A stretch of 64,000 bases of DNA from Byssothecium circinans (lineage: Eukaryota > Ascomycota > Dothideomycetes > Pleosporales > Massarinaceae). Position numbers and translations under genes: made by a program. Positions 12,016 through 23,639 of the stretch are shown in pieces (the stretch's first letter is position 1; the number at the start of each line of letters is the position of its first letter). A model generated the notes under the pieces. The model worked only from the letters and a program-made list of their open reading frames with translations, did not search any database and was not told the DNA's origin. The stretch spans positions 228,138 to 292,137 of the forward strand of contig ML976991.1 of NCBI GenBank assembly GCA_010015675.1. The letters run 5' to 3'.

Positions 12016-12812
12016 ACACATACGGCTTTATCCTGAAACAGTAGGTACACCATTCCTTTCCCTTTTTTTTCTTTTTCTTGTTAGCAAACTTGTATAAGCA
12101 CACTTAACACAGTATTTTATGAGGGAACTCATTCTCTTCTCACCTTATCAAGAGGAAAATGCGCTTGTAAGCTAAGCAAGCTCGCGTACACCTCGTACCC
12201 CCATTTGCGCGTCTTCTTCACCGTATTGGGTCGTGGTCTTTTGGCCTTAAAGTTTGACTGCTTCTCCAGCCTCCCCATTGTTCTTCTATGCTCGATCTTG
12301 GCGAAGGCGTTTCTAAAGAGTCTGTGGGTTGGGCATCTGCATATTTCGGTGTTCTTTGCTCATGGGAGGATTTTCAAGGTCATTGGGCAAGGAGGAGGAA
12401 AAGCAGAGTGGTGTGATAAATAAGGACGAATTCAACCCCCTCTTTCAGACGGTACCGGTGATCACAATTTCAGTTGTTTTTTCTGCCTTTTTTTCGACAC
12501 GGAGTCTCGCAGGGAGGCAATGTACAGGTTTAACGAGGCAAAACTTCGTGATTAAAACAGATTAATAGGTCCTGAATCCCTGTTGCATGGGTTTTGTATT
12601 GCTGCTTCCTACAATCATACCACGGCAAGACGCGGGCGTGAAGTAAAGAAGTGGTCTGGAAGCAGACTAGCGGCATCGCGAAAAGTGATGACATCGTGTC
12701 TGATCCGCGTCTGTGCGCGATTTCTTTCTGACGCCCGACGCTCGAAACGTCGTCATCCAAAAAGTTGTCGCAAAAGACGCACGCTCCTTTTCACCACCCA
12801 CTCTACTTCATA
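12016..12812. other. Intergenic region, no gene seen
   Basis: This holds the 3' end of the Nab3-like gene and the promoter of the LETM1-domain gene. A T-rich stretch at 12060-12080 may serve 3'-end formation. No convincing coding frame is seen. Confidence 0.45.
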
Positions 12813-13934
12813 ATGATCACTCGGCCTCTATTCAGTCTTGCACTGCCTGTACGTGCAAGTAGGCCACTTCCGAGCCTCCAATGTCGCCGCGCAATTCATT
12901 ACTCTTGCTCGCGAACTGCCCCTATACCATGGTACAATCGATCGAAAACGACCTCACTTATAACACACCGCAACGCATCATCCGCCGGCGCTGTATCAGC
13001 CCTAAAATCCCCTTCTTCCCCCCAACCCGATAGAACATCTTCCTCCACCACCGCCACCGTCCCTGTGAAATCACCTACGTCCACCGTCCCCGTCCCGCAA
13101 GTCCTCGCGAAGCTCAACCCCCCCGATCACACCTACGCGCCAGACCTGACGATTCCCGCGAAGAAACCCGGGCAGAATTCATTCAAGTACCTGTTCCAGT
13201 GCGGGAAGCTATATCTTGCATTTTATAAAAAGGGGATTAAGAATGTGACGAGTACCGCGAAACTGGCCAGGAAATTGAGGGCGAAGGCCGCGAGGGATGA
13301 AGCAAGGCGAGCTGTGACGACGAGTCTGGGAATATTGACGAGAGCGGAGTGGCAGATTGTGCGCAGGAGCCGGAGGGATATGCTCAGATTACCCGGGTTT
13401 GCAGTCCTGGTGCTGGTCCTCGGGGAGTGGATGCCGTTGATCGCGCTCTACATCACCGGCTTGATCCCAGAGGCTTGTCGTATACCGCGCCAAGTCGAGC
13501 GCACGCTGCGGAAGCTCGAAGCGCGGAGACATGCGAGAGAGGAGAGATTGGCCATCGATGCCGCACGTCTCGTCTCCCGCGACCGCAAACCCGGCGCCAC
13601 GGCCCCAGCCGTCATACGTGCAGCGGGCGTCAGGCCGGAAGATGTGGAGAAGTTAGATCTTTACACGCTAATGCGACTGAGCACGACGTTGGATGCGCAT
13701 AGTAGGGTCTGGGACTGGGTGTTTTTGACGCCGCCGAAGAGTGTGTTGAGATGGGCGGTGAGAAGGAGGTTGGAGTATTTGAGGAGGGATGATGAGTTGA
13801 TTAAGAGGGATGGGGGCGTGCAGGCGTTGGGTGAGAGGGAAGTCAGGAGGGCGTGTGTGGAGAGGGGGATAAGGGTGCTGGGAAGGGGGGAGAGGGAGAT
13901 GAGGGCGGCTTTAGGGGAGTGGCTTGGGAGGTGA
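12813..13934 (+). CDS. LETM1-domain mitochondrial membrane protein
   Basis: The N-terminus MITRPLFSLALPVRASRP, rich in Arg and Ser and without acidic residues, looks like a mitochondrial presequence. For that reason I prefer the ATG at 12813 over the in-frame one at 12765. After a low-complexity Ser/Thr/Pro linker comes a conserved region, NSFKYLFQCGKLYLAFYKKG. A LETM1-type core follows (RAEWQIVRRSRRDMLRLPGFAVLVL), containing one hydrophobic membrane segment (VLVLVLGEWMPLIALYITGL), then basic helices and a C-terminal LETM1-like helical part. LETM1 relatives act in cation/proton exchange and ribosome docking at the inner membrane. The exact role of this short single-exon form (373 residues) is unknown. 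Confidence 0.8.
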   Translation: MITRPLFSLALPVRASRPLPSLQCRRAIHYSCSRTAPIPWYNRSKTTSLITHRNASSAGAVSALKSPSSPQPDRTSSSTTATVPVKSPTSTVPVPQVLAKLNPPDHTYAPDLTIPAKKPGQNSFKYLFQCGKLYLAFYKKGIKNVTSTAKLARKLRAKAARDEARRAVTTSLGILTRAEWQIVRRSRRDMLRLPGFAVLVLVLGEWMPLIALYITGLIPEACRIPRQVERTLRKLEARRHAREERLAIDAARLVSRDRKPGATAPAVIRAAGVRPEDVEKLDLYTLMRLSTTLDAHSRVWDWVFLTPPKSVLRWAVRRRLEYLRRDDELIKRDGGVQALGEREVRRACVERGIRVLGRGEREMRAALGEWLGR

Positions 13935-14340
13935 GGTTTTGGACACGACGAGGGAAGAAAAGAGCGTGCTGCTTGGTATAGTGTTATGTGTATTATGTGT
14001 TATTAGATGCGATGGGATGGGACGGGATAGAAAAGATGGGACGCATAGGCATCCCGCGGCACATACCCCACGGTCATCATAGCTTTTTGCACGGCTTACA
14101 AAGCATTGCAGTATATAATCCCCTTCCCTCGACCTCTTCTTCTTCTTCTTCACACACGCATGCACGCGCTTTCTGTGATGGCTCACTAAAAGCGACGTAG
14201 AAAACATGACATGGAGTCTCTTCCTCGGCGCTCCTTTAGTAAAGGAAGGGGAGATCGAACATGGTCGAGAGAAGGAGTTTTTTGGATGGTGATTGATTTT
14301 AGTCTTTTAAAAAAGATCGCATGGGAGTTGTATGGAGTGG
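13935..14340. other. 3' flank of the LETM1-domain gene, no gene
   Basis: No gene is seen. A small hairpin-capable sequence, CCTTT-AGT-AAAGG, lies near 14234-14246. It marks the boundary to the repeat-rich, gene-poor island. Confidence 0.4.
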
Positions 14341-17000
14341 AGTGTTGTTTCCTCCGCTTCGTCTAAAGTAACATCAAAAAATTGCAACAAAATTGCGTAT
14401 GTGGTGAGAGGGGGAGGAGCTCTAAAAGCCAGAGAGTGCCATGTCCGCTTCCTCCAAAGAAACAGAGCATAATCAGGCATGGTGTGAGGGGGGCGAGGCG
14501 GGAGTCCTTCAAATAGATTGGAAAGCAAAATGGAGATGAGCGATGGTCTGTGTCCCCTCCACTTCCTCCAAAGAAACTTGATGAGTGCGCATATGGTGCG
14601 AGGAGAAGGGGACGTGGGTTGAGAAAGTTTAAAGTACCCGAAGGAAGGTCGCTATGTCCTGAAGACGAGTGTTTGAGGAAATGTGAAGTCTGGAATTCGA
14701 CGATGGAAAATAGCATGTGGGGGACTGGAGGTCCGCTCGTGAATATCCACGCTCGAGGAGTGCTGGGGAAGTGAGCCAGAATAGTGTTGAAGAGCTAGCT
14801 ATTCGAAGGATACCATCTTGGTTCAATAAATGGGTATAGGAGGGCATCAAAATGCATAGTAAGGCGGCCAATGCCGTGGCGTCTCTTCTCTGCCTCTCCA
14901 TTTCAAAGTTCAAACCCCACAGCGGAAGTGGAGGGAATGGATAGCAGATCGAAGGTGGGATATATAAAACCCCTCCTTCCCTCGTCTTGCTTTCCTTTCG
15001 CTACTACACACTTCGCCGCGTCGCTGCTGGTGTGCCAAATCAAACGCGGAAAGACGAGCATGGAGATTTCCTCGTCCTCTTGTCTAAAGAGATGCAGATA
15101 TCACGCCTATGGGGGATCTTCCCGTGAGTTCTAATTCGACAATAAAGTCGAGAATGTTTGTCCTCTTCTCTCTTGCTTATATTTATCGAAGAAAGAAAAG
15201 TCAAAGAGGCGATAAAATGTCTGGTCCTGCCTCCCTTCTTTTTCTAGTCGCTAGAATGACTCAGAAGCGAAATTTATGTCTGACCTCTCTTTTCTCTGGT
15301 TGATGATTTTTTCCTTGAAATGCGAAAATGCGGCGGCGATGTGGGAGTGTGCGGCGCACTCTATAAAGAAAATGACCAGGACTTAATGCCTGCTTTCTAT
15401 GGCCTTTTTCTAAAATGCAAAACGCCGAGTCGCGATGTTGCCCTTGCGCCTAGCGGTTTCTGGGGGATGGGTGGGTGCACATTCTATCTCTATCTTGAGC
15501 GACTTCATCTAAAATCAAACAACTTTAAAACGCATGATTGTGCGAGGATCCTCTCCCTCTTCTTAAATTTTTGATTGAGAAGTGGTTCGTTGTACTTATA
15601 TGGAGTGAGTCATGCTATGGGTATTTCGAAATATCGAAAGGTGAAGGCCTGGTTTCCATGGCTGGCCTCTCTATCTTCTGGTCATGATTCTAAAAGGCAG
15701 ACGCATGGCTTTCTCGAACCGCCTTTGCCTAAATCAAAAAAAAAAATCTCACAATGATTGTCTGAGAGTCTCGTCGCTCCTCTTAATTTCGTGAGAAACG
15801 GGGTCCTTATGGAAGCACGGAACGAGCCAGGGTATCGATTTTCGAATTATCAAATTATAGAGAAACAAATGGAATGGCTAGCTTCTCTGCCCTCTGTGAA
15901 AAAAGTCTTACTTAAAATCCTCCTGGAAACTTGCGGCCGCACGAATTCATGACTGTAAGAGGCATCTCCCTTCTCCTCGATCTATCAGAAGCGCCTTACA
16001 TATAGTAGTCATGGGGGGCGCCCGGGGAACTCAATAAAAGGAACAAAAGGGCAACTTGATGGTCGGTTCTTCTGTCTTCTCCCAAATCTCATTTATAAAC
16101 TCGTGTGTCCGTCCCTGGCTCCTTGCTTCAGTACACAAGACGAGCGCGGATCTAAGTGTCTAGAAATTCTCTTCCTCTAATTATTTCACTAGAAATGCCT
16201 CACTGGCCATCTGATGGAGCGAATAAGGAGGTTTAATATTCAATCATCGAAATGCGGACTTATCCTCCTGTGATGACTAGCATCTCCGCTCTTTCAAAAA
16301 CCACATCTCCTCAACGCGATATTGGTCTCTGCCTCCTTCCTCGATAATCTAGTTGATGGCGGGAGAATGACAATCTGGAAATCCTACTCCTTATTTAGTC
16401 AGTTTACGTAAAGAAAATGTCTAGCAACGACGCCATGGAGCGAGGAATGAGATTGGATTTTTTACATTGTTGGGATCCAAGCAGCTGTATTCTCATAACT
16501 AGCGTCTGTATATTCTCTCAAACCACCGTACCAATTCGTTATGCCGGTGTATAGCTGCTTCCTGGGAAATTAATCTATTTATGGGAGCATGGCCGTTGGA
16601 TTACTTTCTTTTGTCTGTTCTCAGAAAACAAGCTCGACCACCGCTATGCAAGCCCCGAAAAGCGCCTTTATACGGATGTCTAAGTTAGAATCAAGGTATA
16701 TTTCGCCTGATAAGTCTGCCTCCTTCTCAGAAACTGAAATGAACTTGATAGTGGATAATGTTTATCGCCATCTGCGAGGTAGAAAAAAGTCAGTCAGAAC
16801 GTCTATGGCAGTCTTCTTTCCCATAACGTTAACGTAACCGGAATGGAGAAGAGGTGGAAGCTTTTTGATTGACCAAAACTATGAACACAGGGGCCAGTGC
16901 GACCCGAAAGCCCACGACAAAGATGGAATGGTGGAGTCCGGCTCTCTTGCTCGAAATATAAAAATGAAGGAATGTATGCATGGAGAACTTGGGTCTGCAA
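14341..17000. repeat. Degenerate tandem-like array of roughly 80-150 bp units
   Basis: The same order of motifs recurs: a pyrimidine-rich CTTCCTC-type block, TCTAAA or CCAAAG, then a purine-rich block. The clearest pair has CTTCCTCCAAAGAAAC at 14448-14463 and again at 14562-14577. In the same pair, ATGGTG-GAGG stands at 14479-14489 and 14593-14603, so both are offset by 114 bp. A weaker copy has CTTCGTCTAAAGTAAC at 14357-14372 and GGTGAGAGG at 14403-14411. More decayed copies follow near 14890, 15080, 15225-15320 (GTCTG-CCT pairs), 15405 and 15685. Beyond about 16.4 kb the pattern fades. No long coding frame is present, and the source element is not recognised. Confidence 0.55.
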
Positions 17001-20000
17001 AACTAAAACGGTATTTTAAAGGTATCATCCACCCTAATATATAGGAGACCACTATTCATGCTATCCATCAACATATTTTTTTGACTTCGTGATGCCAAAT
17101 GCACTCTACAAGAAGGGAAAAAATTACTTGGAATTGTTTGGTGTGAAATCACTGGTTCTTTTCAAAAAGGTCACAATCCGCCTTATGGGATCTGTCGCTG
17201 GCAACTCAACAAACGTAACAATACCGATCAATGGAGATTCTCTGCCGTTTACCACCTAAACCCGGAATCGATTGGAGACATGGTTCGAGATTTTGAGCAT
17301 ACCGCTCACAGGTCTCAACTCCCCCGCCTCCCTCGCTCCCTTGTACTATTACCACTAAAGCAAGCTGCCAGCATTCTCAATGCCGTGGCTTTGCTGGAAA
17401 TGAGTACAACGAAAAGTTTAAGGCGAAGTAAAATGAAGTGGCAAATCTCTAGCAAGGTTTCATCCGACGGTGTCACGTAAAATAGCCATCTCTAAAGTAG
17501 ACTACGTAGTAGAGTTGAAAGCAGATCAATACTGAGTTTATGAGGAGAGGAGGAAAGCATATCAGTTTGATTCTAAAAGAGACTAGCAAAAGTCGATGTG
17601 ATCTGAGAGCACAAAAGCACCCACGGAGCGGGTCTCTCCAAGCACGTTACAAAGTCTAAACTTTTCTCAACCTAAATAGCGATATCAAGACTGGAAGAAG
17701 AAGAGCATCGCCGAAACGTGACTGATTTTGCTCGCTGTGATCTTCGCTGTGCATGAAGAATGCATGTTCGAGTCGTGACGGTTAAGATCTGGTATTTTGG
17801 TCGCAGGTGAAGTTGCCTCTCTTCGCGATGCTGTCTGGAGAAATCAGACGGTATACTAACGTCTCCCCATTTGAGGTCGAATCACGTTGTATAAAGGGGA
17901 AGCCACTACTCTCGGTAGAAGTTGCATTGACTTTGACCTTCATCAGCATAGCTTCTTCCAAGTTCTCCGTTAAGCTAAGAATAAGAGTAGCATAACTACT
18001 AGGTTATGATTTGTGAAGATAATACCCCAGCAAACCCTGCTTTTATCCAAGACAAAATACAACGACTGTGAAAGAAAAAGCTATGATAATCTGCTAGAGT
18101 ATAAGCAGCTCGGCATATTCTGTGATACACAAGCAATATCGAAGGCTAAGCATGGACGTGAGTCAAGCATTACCAACTTGCGGGCCTTGAGGCGATACGC
18201 CGCCCTCATGCCTCGATGCCGTTGATGCAGATGCTTCGCCTTGAGCGTCTCAGACGTGCACATCCAACACCCTCATACGAACTCGGTCCTCATCACACGT
18301 CACGCTCGTACGAAAATCCGGGCATGTAACAATGATCCTCGACGCAGGGGTATTCCAGTCCACGACTTATGTTTGACTAGCACATATGTTGCTATCCTAG
18401 GTACTGTAAATGAAGTTGATTATTGCCTTGGATGTTGCGATGTCCGCAACCGAGGATATAGGTTGCTTACTAGTCCAGCTGGAGCCACTGTGTCCAATAT
18501 CCATATTCGAGAGTGTCTCTCTTTTTCTCCGCGACTACCTATCTCTTAGGAAAAAGCGCGGAGGACGCACGGGATACTGATCTGCGCGAGGATATAATCG
18601 TTACGAACTGACAGGCTGACGAGCTTAGGCATTCACGGGATAGTTGATAGCCATAAGCTCGTGCTCTGCAACAGCAATGATTCCTAAACTCCGTCACTCC
18701 GTCAAGATAATGCCCGATGCAGGCGAAGTGGGCATTTGTTTCGAGTTTTGTTTCGAAAGATGCAGCTGTGAGGCTGTGACAAGAATGTTCGACACTCGCA
18801 AACTTGCACCGCCGCACACCAGAAAGTCCGATGTGTTTGGGAAACGTACGAAGATGCATGACATCAGAAACGTCCCCATCTTCCCTAGCCCTGCGCAGTC
18901 TGCCTCGCAATTTCCTGAGGTCGGTACAGTGCTTAGCGACAATCGTTGCAGGGGACCGTAGGAGAGTTTCCGAGGGCACTACAAGTCCCGAACTCCACGC
19001 TTGTCAACACAAGGTATCAACAAGCGACTCTGGTCCAGAACAAGCTGCGGCCGTAACGGTCGTCGGTTTACCGGCAGCCCCCAAAATACTTCGTCGACGG
19101 GGAAGATGGATCGGAAATGGATATTGTTGGTTGACTGCCTGCTCGCCCTCAACATCCTCGTCCTACAGTGACCAGTTTGACTGACCTCGCCGTCTGCGAC
19201 CATGCGGCTGTATGCTGGAATCGCCCGAATGCCATGCACCGTGCCACGTTCTTCAGGCCCGCAGAGGGTACTGTATGATCTTGTGACATGTGGATCGCGG
19301 CGTTGCTGCCCAAAGGTTTACGAGACGGCCTCGCTAAATTTGAGGCTTCCTGTATGGACCTGCGTGCTGGTTATTCCCATAGTAGAAAGAGAAACAACCA
19401 TCCATGCATCGTGAAAATAAGCTCAACGACATCGCAAACCATTATAGGAGGAAGGATCAAATAGATTCGCCTCTTGTTCTTCCTCCCGCCTCTGTGGGCT
19501 TCCTCCCGCTGCGACGAGGCAGCGGATTAACGCCTAGTGGCTTCGCGAAGTGACCGTTTCCCTCTAAACGGTGTGAGACTATGCTCGATTGCGTGCGTTC
19601 GATGTCCGCTGGTTTGGATGGCGGGTCCCGCGGTCCGATACGCATGACAAATCTGTGGTAATCCGCGTGGTTAGTTAACCGGGCCGTGTCTGCAGAACAG
19701 TGGTACTTGAGCCCCATACTGGGGCATATCATCTAGCTGTCACTGTTCGACCGTCAACGGTCCCAAGGCAGTTCGAGAAGAGCCATCGTCTGAAACCCAA
19801 CAAGACCTCTTTCTACAAAGGGTCGTCCACGCATATAATGCTCACGCAACCAAGAGCGCTTTCGCACGACTCAGATTCAATGGAGTGGCTTCATGCGATG
19901 ACGGGTCTCCCAAGCCATCGACACAGGTCTCCCCTGGCATTCAACAGAAGCGAGATGTCACTCGCAAGGGTCGCTACAGCCTGCAGGTGTTCGCGAGAAG

Positions 20001-23000
20001 TCACCCAGCATGCTTGACGCTGCTAGCGAGGAAATGACAAAAGTTCGGAATGTGGATATGTCCCGGCTTCCGAACCTTTGTCTGCGATGACTCGACAAGC
20101 GAGTCCAAGCTAGCGATGCTGGACACGCACGATAACTCTCGAAGACATCACAAGATGTCTTCCGTTGTGGCACCAAACGCAGCCTTGCGACAGATCGTTT
20201 GCTGTCGAACTACAGCGCGGTAAGCCCCTGAATGTCTTATTATACGTACGAAGGCCTTTTCCCCAACCCCCATGTTAAATAAGCTGACATCCATTCTCGG
20301 GCCTTCATTCGCCTACACGGCAGGCATACTAACTTAGGTAGTCCGTGCACAAGCGCATACGAACGTGGGGCATTAGCTTGGCCATCCTTCCCGCCTCGAA
20401 GCCGCTTTGCCTGCAGTACATTCCCATGTCGAGACTTCGGAACCAAGGTTGCGCTTCCGATGGCCGACTTCTCCGAAGTGCAATAGCGTAAGCGGAACCC
20501 TGAGTGAGCTCACAATCAATTGCAAGTGTCTCACAAGTGACATTCTGCAAAGCTTGGCTCGAGACCCACAGGCGGGATGCGGGCCAAAGGTGCGGTGAAG
20601 AGGGCGGTCTACATCGAACAATCCATCTCCGGAGAAACGCGGGGTTCCTATAACTAGTGCCCAATAATAAGCGTGGCGATGTAGCTGCCTGCTGCGGATA
20701 CGAGAGATGAATATTATCCTCAACGATGAAGGCGCGATATCATATCTTTTTGAACGCTCTCTGGATACTGTCGAACACCCTTCTCTCTGATCGTCCTCTG
20801 GGACAACGGCAGGATTGCCGCAGCATCGTGAACTGCGCCGCGGAAGATCCTCCAGAACCAATAGCCTTTTCACACGAGCGAGAGGTGCATAGTCACATAT
20901 CCCGTATGCACGGTGCCAACGACGCCTCCAGATGTCACAACTGACATCAAGCAAGGTGTAACCCAGCCACGAGCTGGAACCTGAGCGAGGCGCCCAATGT
21001 CCCCCCATATGGGAATTTTTGTGCTAGCTCGAGTGAGCATGAAGACATCTGAGCCAATCTTTTTTCCGCTGGAATCTGCACGAGAGCAATCGTCTCTTGT
21101 TATTCTAACTCTTACCAAGGATGCAGATATAGCCAGGCATACTATATTTGCATGTTCCATACTCCCCGGTGACTTAACAACCACTCGTTATGAGACCGCC
21201 TCACATTACCCTGTTGAGCTAGCCCGATCGGACCCCCACTTGGTCCAATGAATTGATCAGACCCCATGCCGTTCAGCCAAAAGTTCCCAAAGCTTTGGCT
21301 CCCGTACATAACACTGCATGTGACAGGCTGGATGCCTGTCGACCACGTTGAAAGGGAGACCACGTTTGAAGTGCAGATGCGACCCGCTCGACAACCCACC
21401 ACCGGCCCAAGTAATAGCCGTTATATCACCTTGAGTAGCGAGAAGTAAGCACGGAGGTACTTCAAGCGGGCGTACGATAATGTTGTGGGGAAAATTGGAG
21501 AAAAGCCTCTGTCGATTCTGAGCACCGCGACCCTGGCCGAGAAACTCGGTACCTATGCCGATGATCTTTGCCGGGTACTGCATCCACATCCAGACGTTGT
21601 CTTGTCAAGAATCAAGCTCCAAACTTATTGTTGCCGTGAAAAGGGTCCCTATCAAAGTCTCAATGTGAGTGTTAGTGTCTGTGTGCAACGCCTCATCTCA
21701 CCAATAACACCGAGTCATTCGGGCATTATTCAACCGACCCTTAATGCCCTTGGCTCAGCACTGCACAGTTAGTCCAAGTCCATTTAAGATTCTCTGTGCT
21801 GTCAGACGCGCACCAACCAACAAGCCCTAAATGTGCGCTTGCCAAAACAGCAGGAAGCGACCCCATTCGCCCCTCACAATACGAGTACGAAGACACAACA
21901 ACCGCGCTCTCGTAATCCACCCAGCACTCCACCCTCTCTCTATACGAATCTAGGTAAGGCTCGTCTCACCTCTTGTCGGTCGTTTCACCCACCCAAACAT
22001 ACAGTTCAGATAGGTAATCGAGCGAGGCTTCTCGCCCCCCCGTATCCATCGGAGGGTGTTGTGGAATACCGGTATGCTTCTATTTCCGGGAAGCTTGGGG
22101 AGTAGAAAATGAGATGGTTGACCTTTCTCGCTCTTCCGTGGGGTTTCGAGAACGCGATATGGTGGCACGGGTTTCGGCAGATTTTTAGCTACTGCCTAAT
22201 TGCCGCGAAGCAGATCGTGCGCGCCGTTGCAAGTCACTAACCTTGGCAGTGCAGCCTAGTAGTCTGTCATGTCGGACTGAACGCAAGGAATACGTGTTTG
22301 CGAGGGCCGCGAATCTTATTTGGGAGTATATCACCGCTGGTATGTAATGCTCATGCTGAGAAGGTAGTACTCTCTGGATGACAGTCGTGAAGGGAAAACA
22401 GTCCACGAGGACCTTTGACTTGCGTTCGCGTTCGATCGGACCCAAAGAGACAGGCAGATAGTGAACCGCTGACCGCAAGAAAGTGGTCCTGTCCATTTGT
22501 GGAAATGGGTGAGGTTGGGGGTAGATGATGAGCTCACTCCCGAAGGCAGACGTACCCTATTCTTCTTTTAGGATGGTGTGTGATGGTGGACGGCGAATAC
22601 AACAGACACCGCAACTTTAGCGCAGTCATACGTTGGTAACGTGCCGGGCGGTAAAGGTATTTTGAGGAAAAGGAGCGAGGTCGATTCGTGAATTTCGAAT
22701 TTCTTATCTCAAGATAGCACTTGAGGTTCTCTCTCCGTGCGTTCATAGCTCACGCCTTGAAGCGATGTGAGGTGCGCCCGACGCACTCTCCACGAAGCCA
22801 AATTCCATGGGCACGCGCGCACATGCTCTACCAAGGACCCGGTGCATGCTTCCTTCGACTCTTTCTTCCCTTTCGCGTGGTGGTGGGAAGGGAGCCCCGA
22901 AGAATCGAGGAATTCCCCGCCCATTCATCATCGAAATGCCCAGCCTGTTTTGGCAGACGCCGCAGGATCGCGTGCAGAGTGGAGCCACAATTGTCGCGCG

Positions 23001-23639
23001 AGTCTACTCGCGCACGCGCAGAAACCAGCCGTTAGTGACCCGCACGCGCAGACGCATCCTAACGCCCAGCTTTATCGCTCCTGAATGTCTGCTAGGATCA
23101 AGAAGCTTTTCAATGACGCCTGTCCCTGGAAGTTCGCTTCGACTCAGAGTGACATGCAGTGAAAATAGAATAGCGCCAAAACCCCGCAACATGATAAAAC
23201 ATAAAGACCGTAAGAGTTTCTTTGACAAAGAAGAGTATGATGTCGATTTGAGAATCTGAGACAAAATGTGAATACGCTGCAGAAAACGCCCGGCTTGATG
23301 CATACTCCTGTACCTCTCTTGATAAAGTCGGACATATCCGAAAGCAAGGGTATATCCTATCCCAAAGAAATCCTAGTTCGTAAGCAGCGGTCCGCAAATG
23401 ATAGACAATCGGGCGTTGCGCGAGCGCCAGCCGGTCAGATTGACCGTCATCTGAGTCCATGTTTCCATTACTGTTTCTTCCACGCCGCATCGATGCCTTG
23501 AGACCGTGCGGTCAATATCCATCGCAGCTAAGCCGACCCGCAACAGCTATTTCCCCAGAGCGAAGCGGCCCTTCTCGTTGATGACATCGAAAGGGTTCGT
23601 GCGCGATCAGACCGAGCGTTTCATGCTCAGGCAATCCGC
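17001..23639. other. Gene-poor stretch, no supported gene
   Basis: About 6.6 kb without a protein family I can recognise and without gene-like exon chains. The longest open frames (146 residues at 18539-18979 and 211 residues at 20373-21008, both minus) have random-looking composition and no domain. No reverse transcriptase, integrase or transposase motif was seen, and no long terminal repeats were spotted. Confidence 0.5.

Noticed and set aside
14341..17000. C/D-box snoRNA cluster as explanation for the repeats
   Set aside because: TGATGA-like and CTGA-like words occur but not at consistent spacing within units, and no terminal stems pair.
18539..18979. 146-residue minus-strand open frame
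   Set aside because: Composition looks like chance; several other frames are open over the same DNA.
20373..21008. 211-residue minus-strand open frame in the gene-poor island
   Set aside because: No recognisable motif, Arg/Ser/Cys-rich random composition, and no neighbouring exons that extend it.
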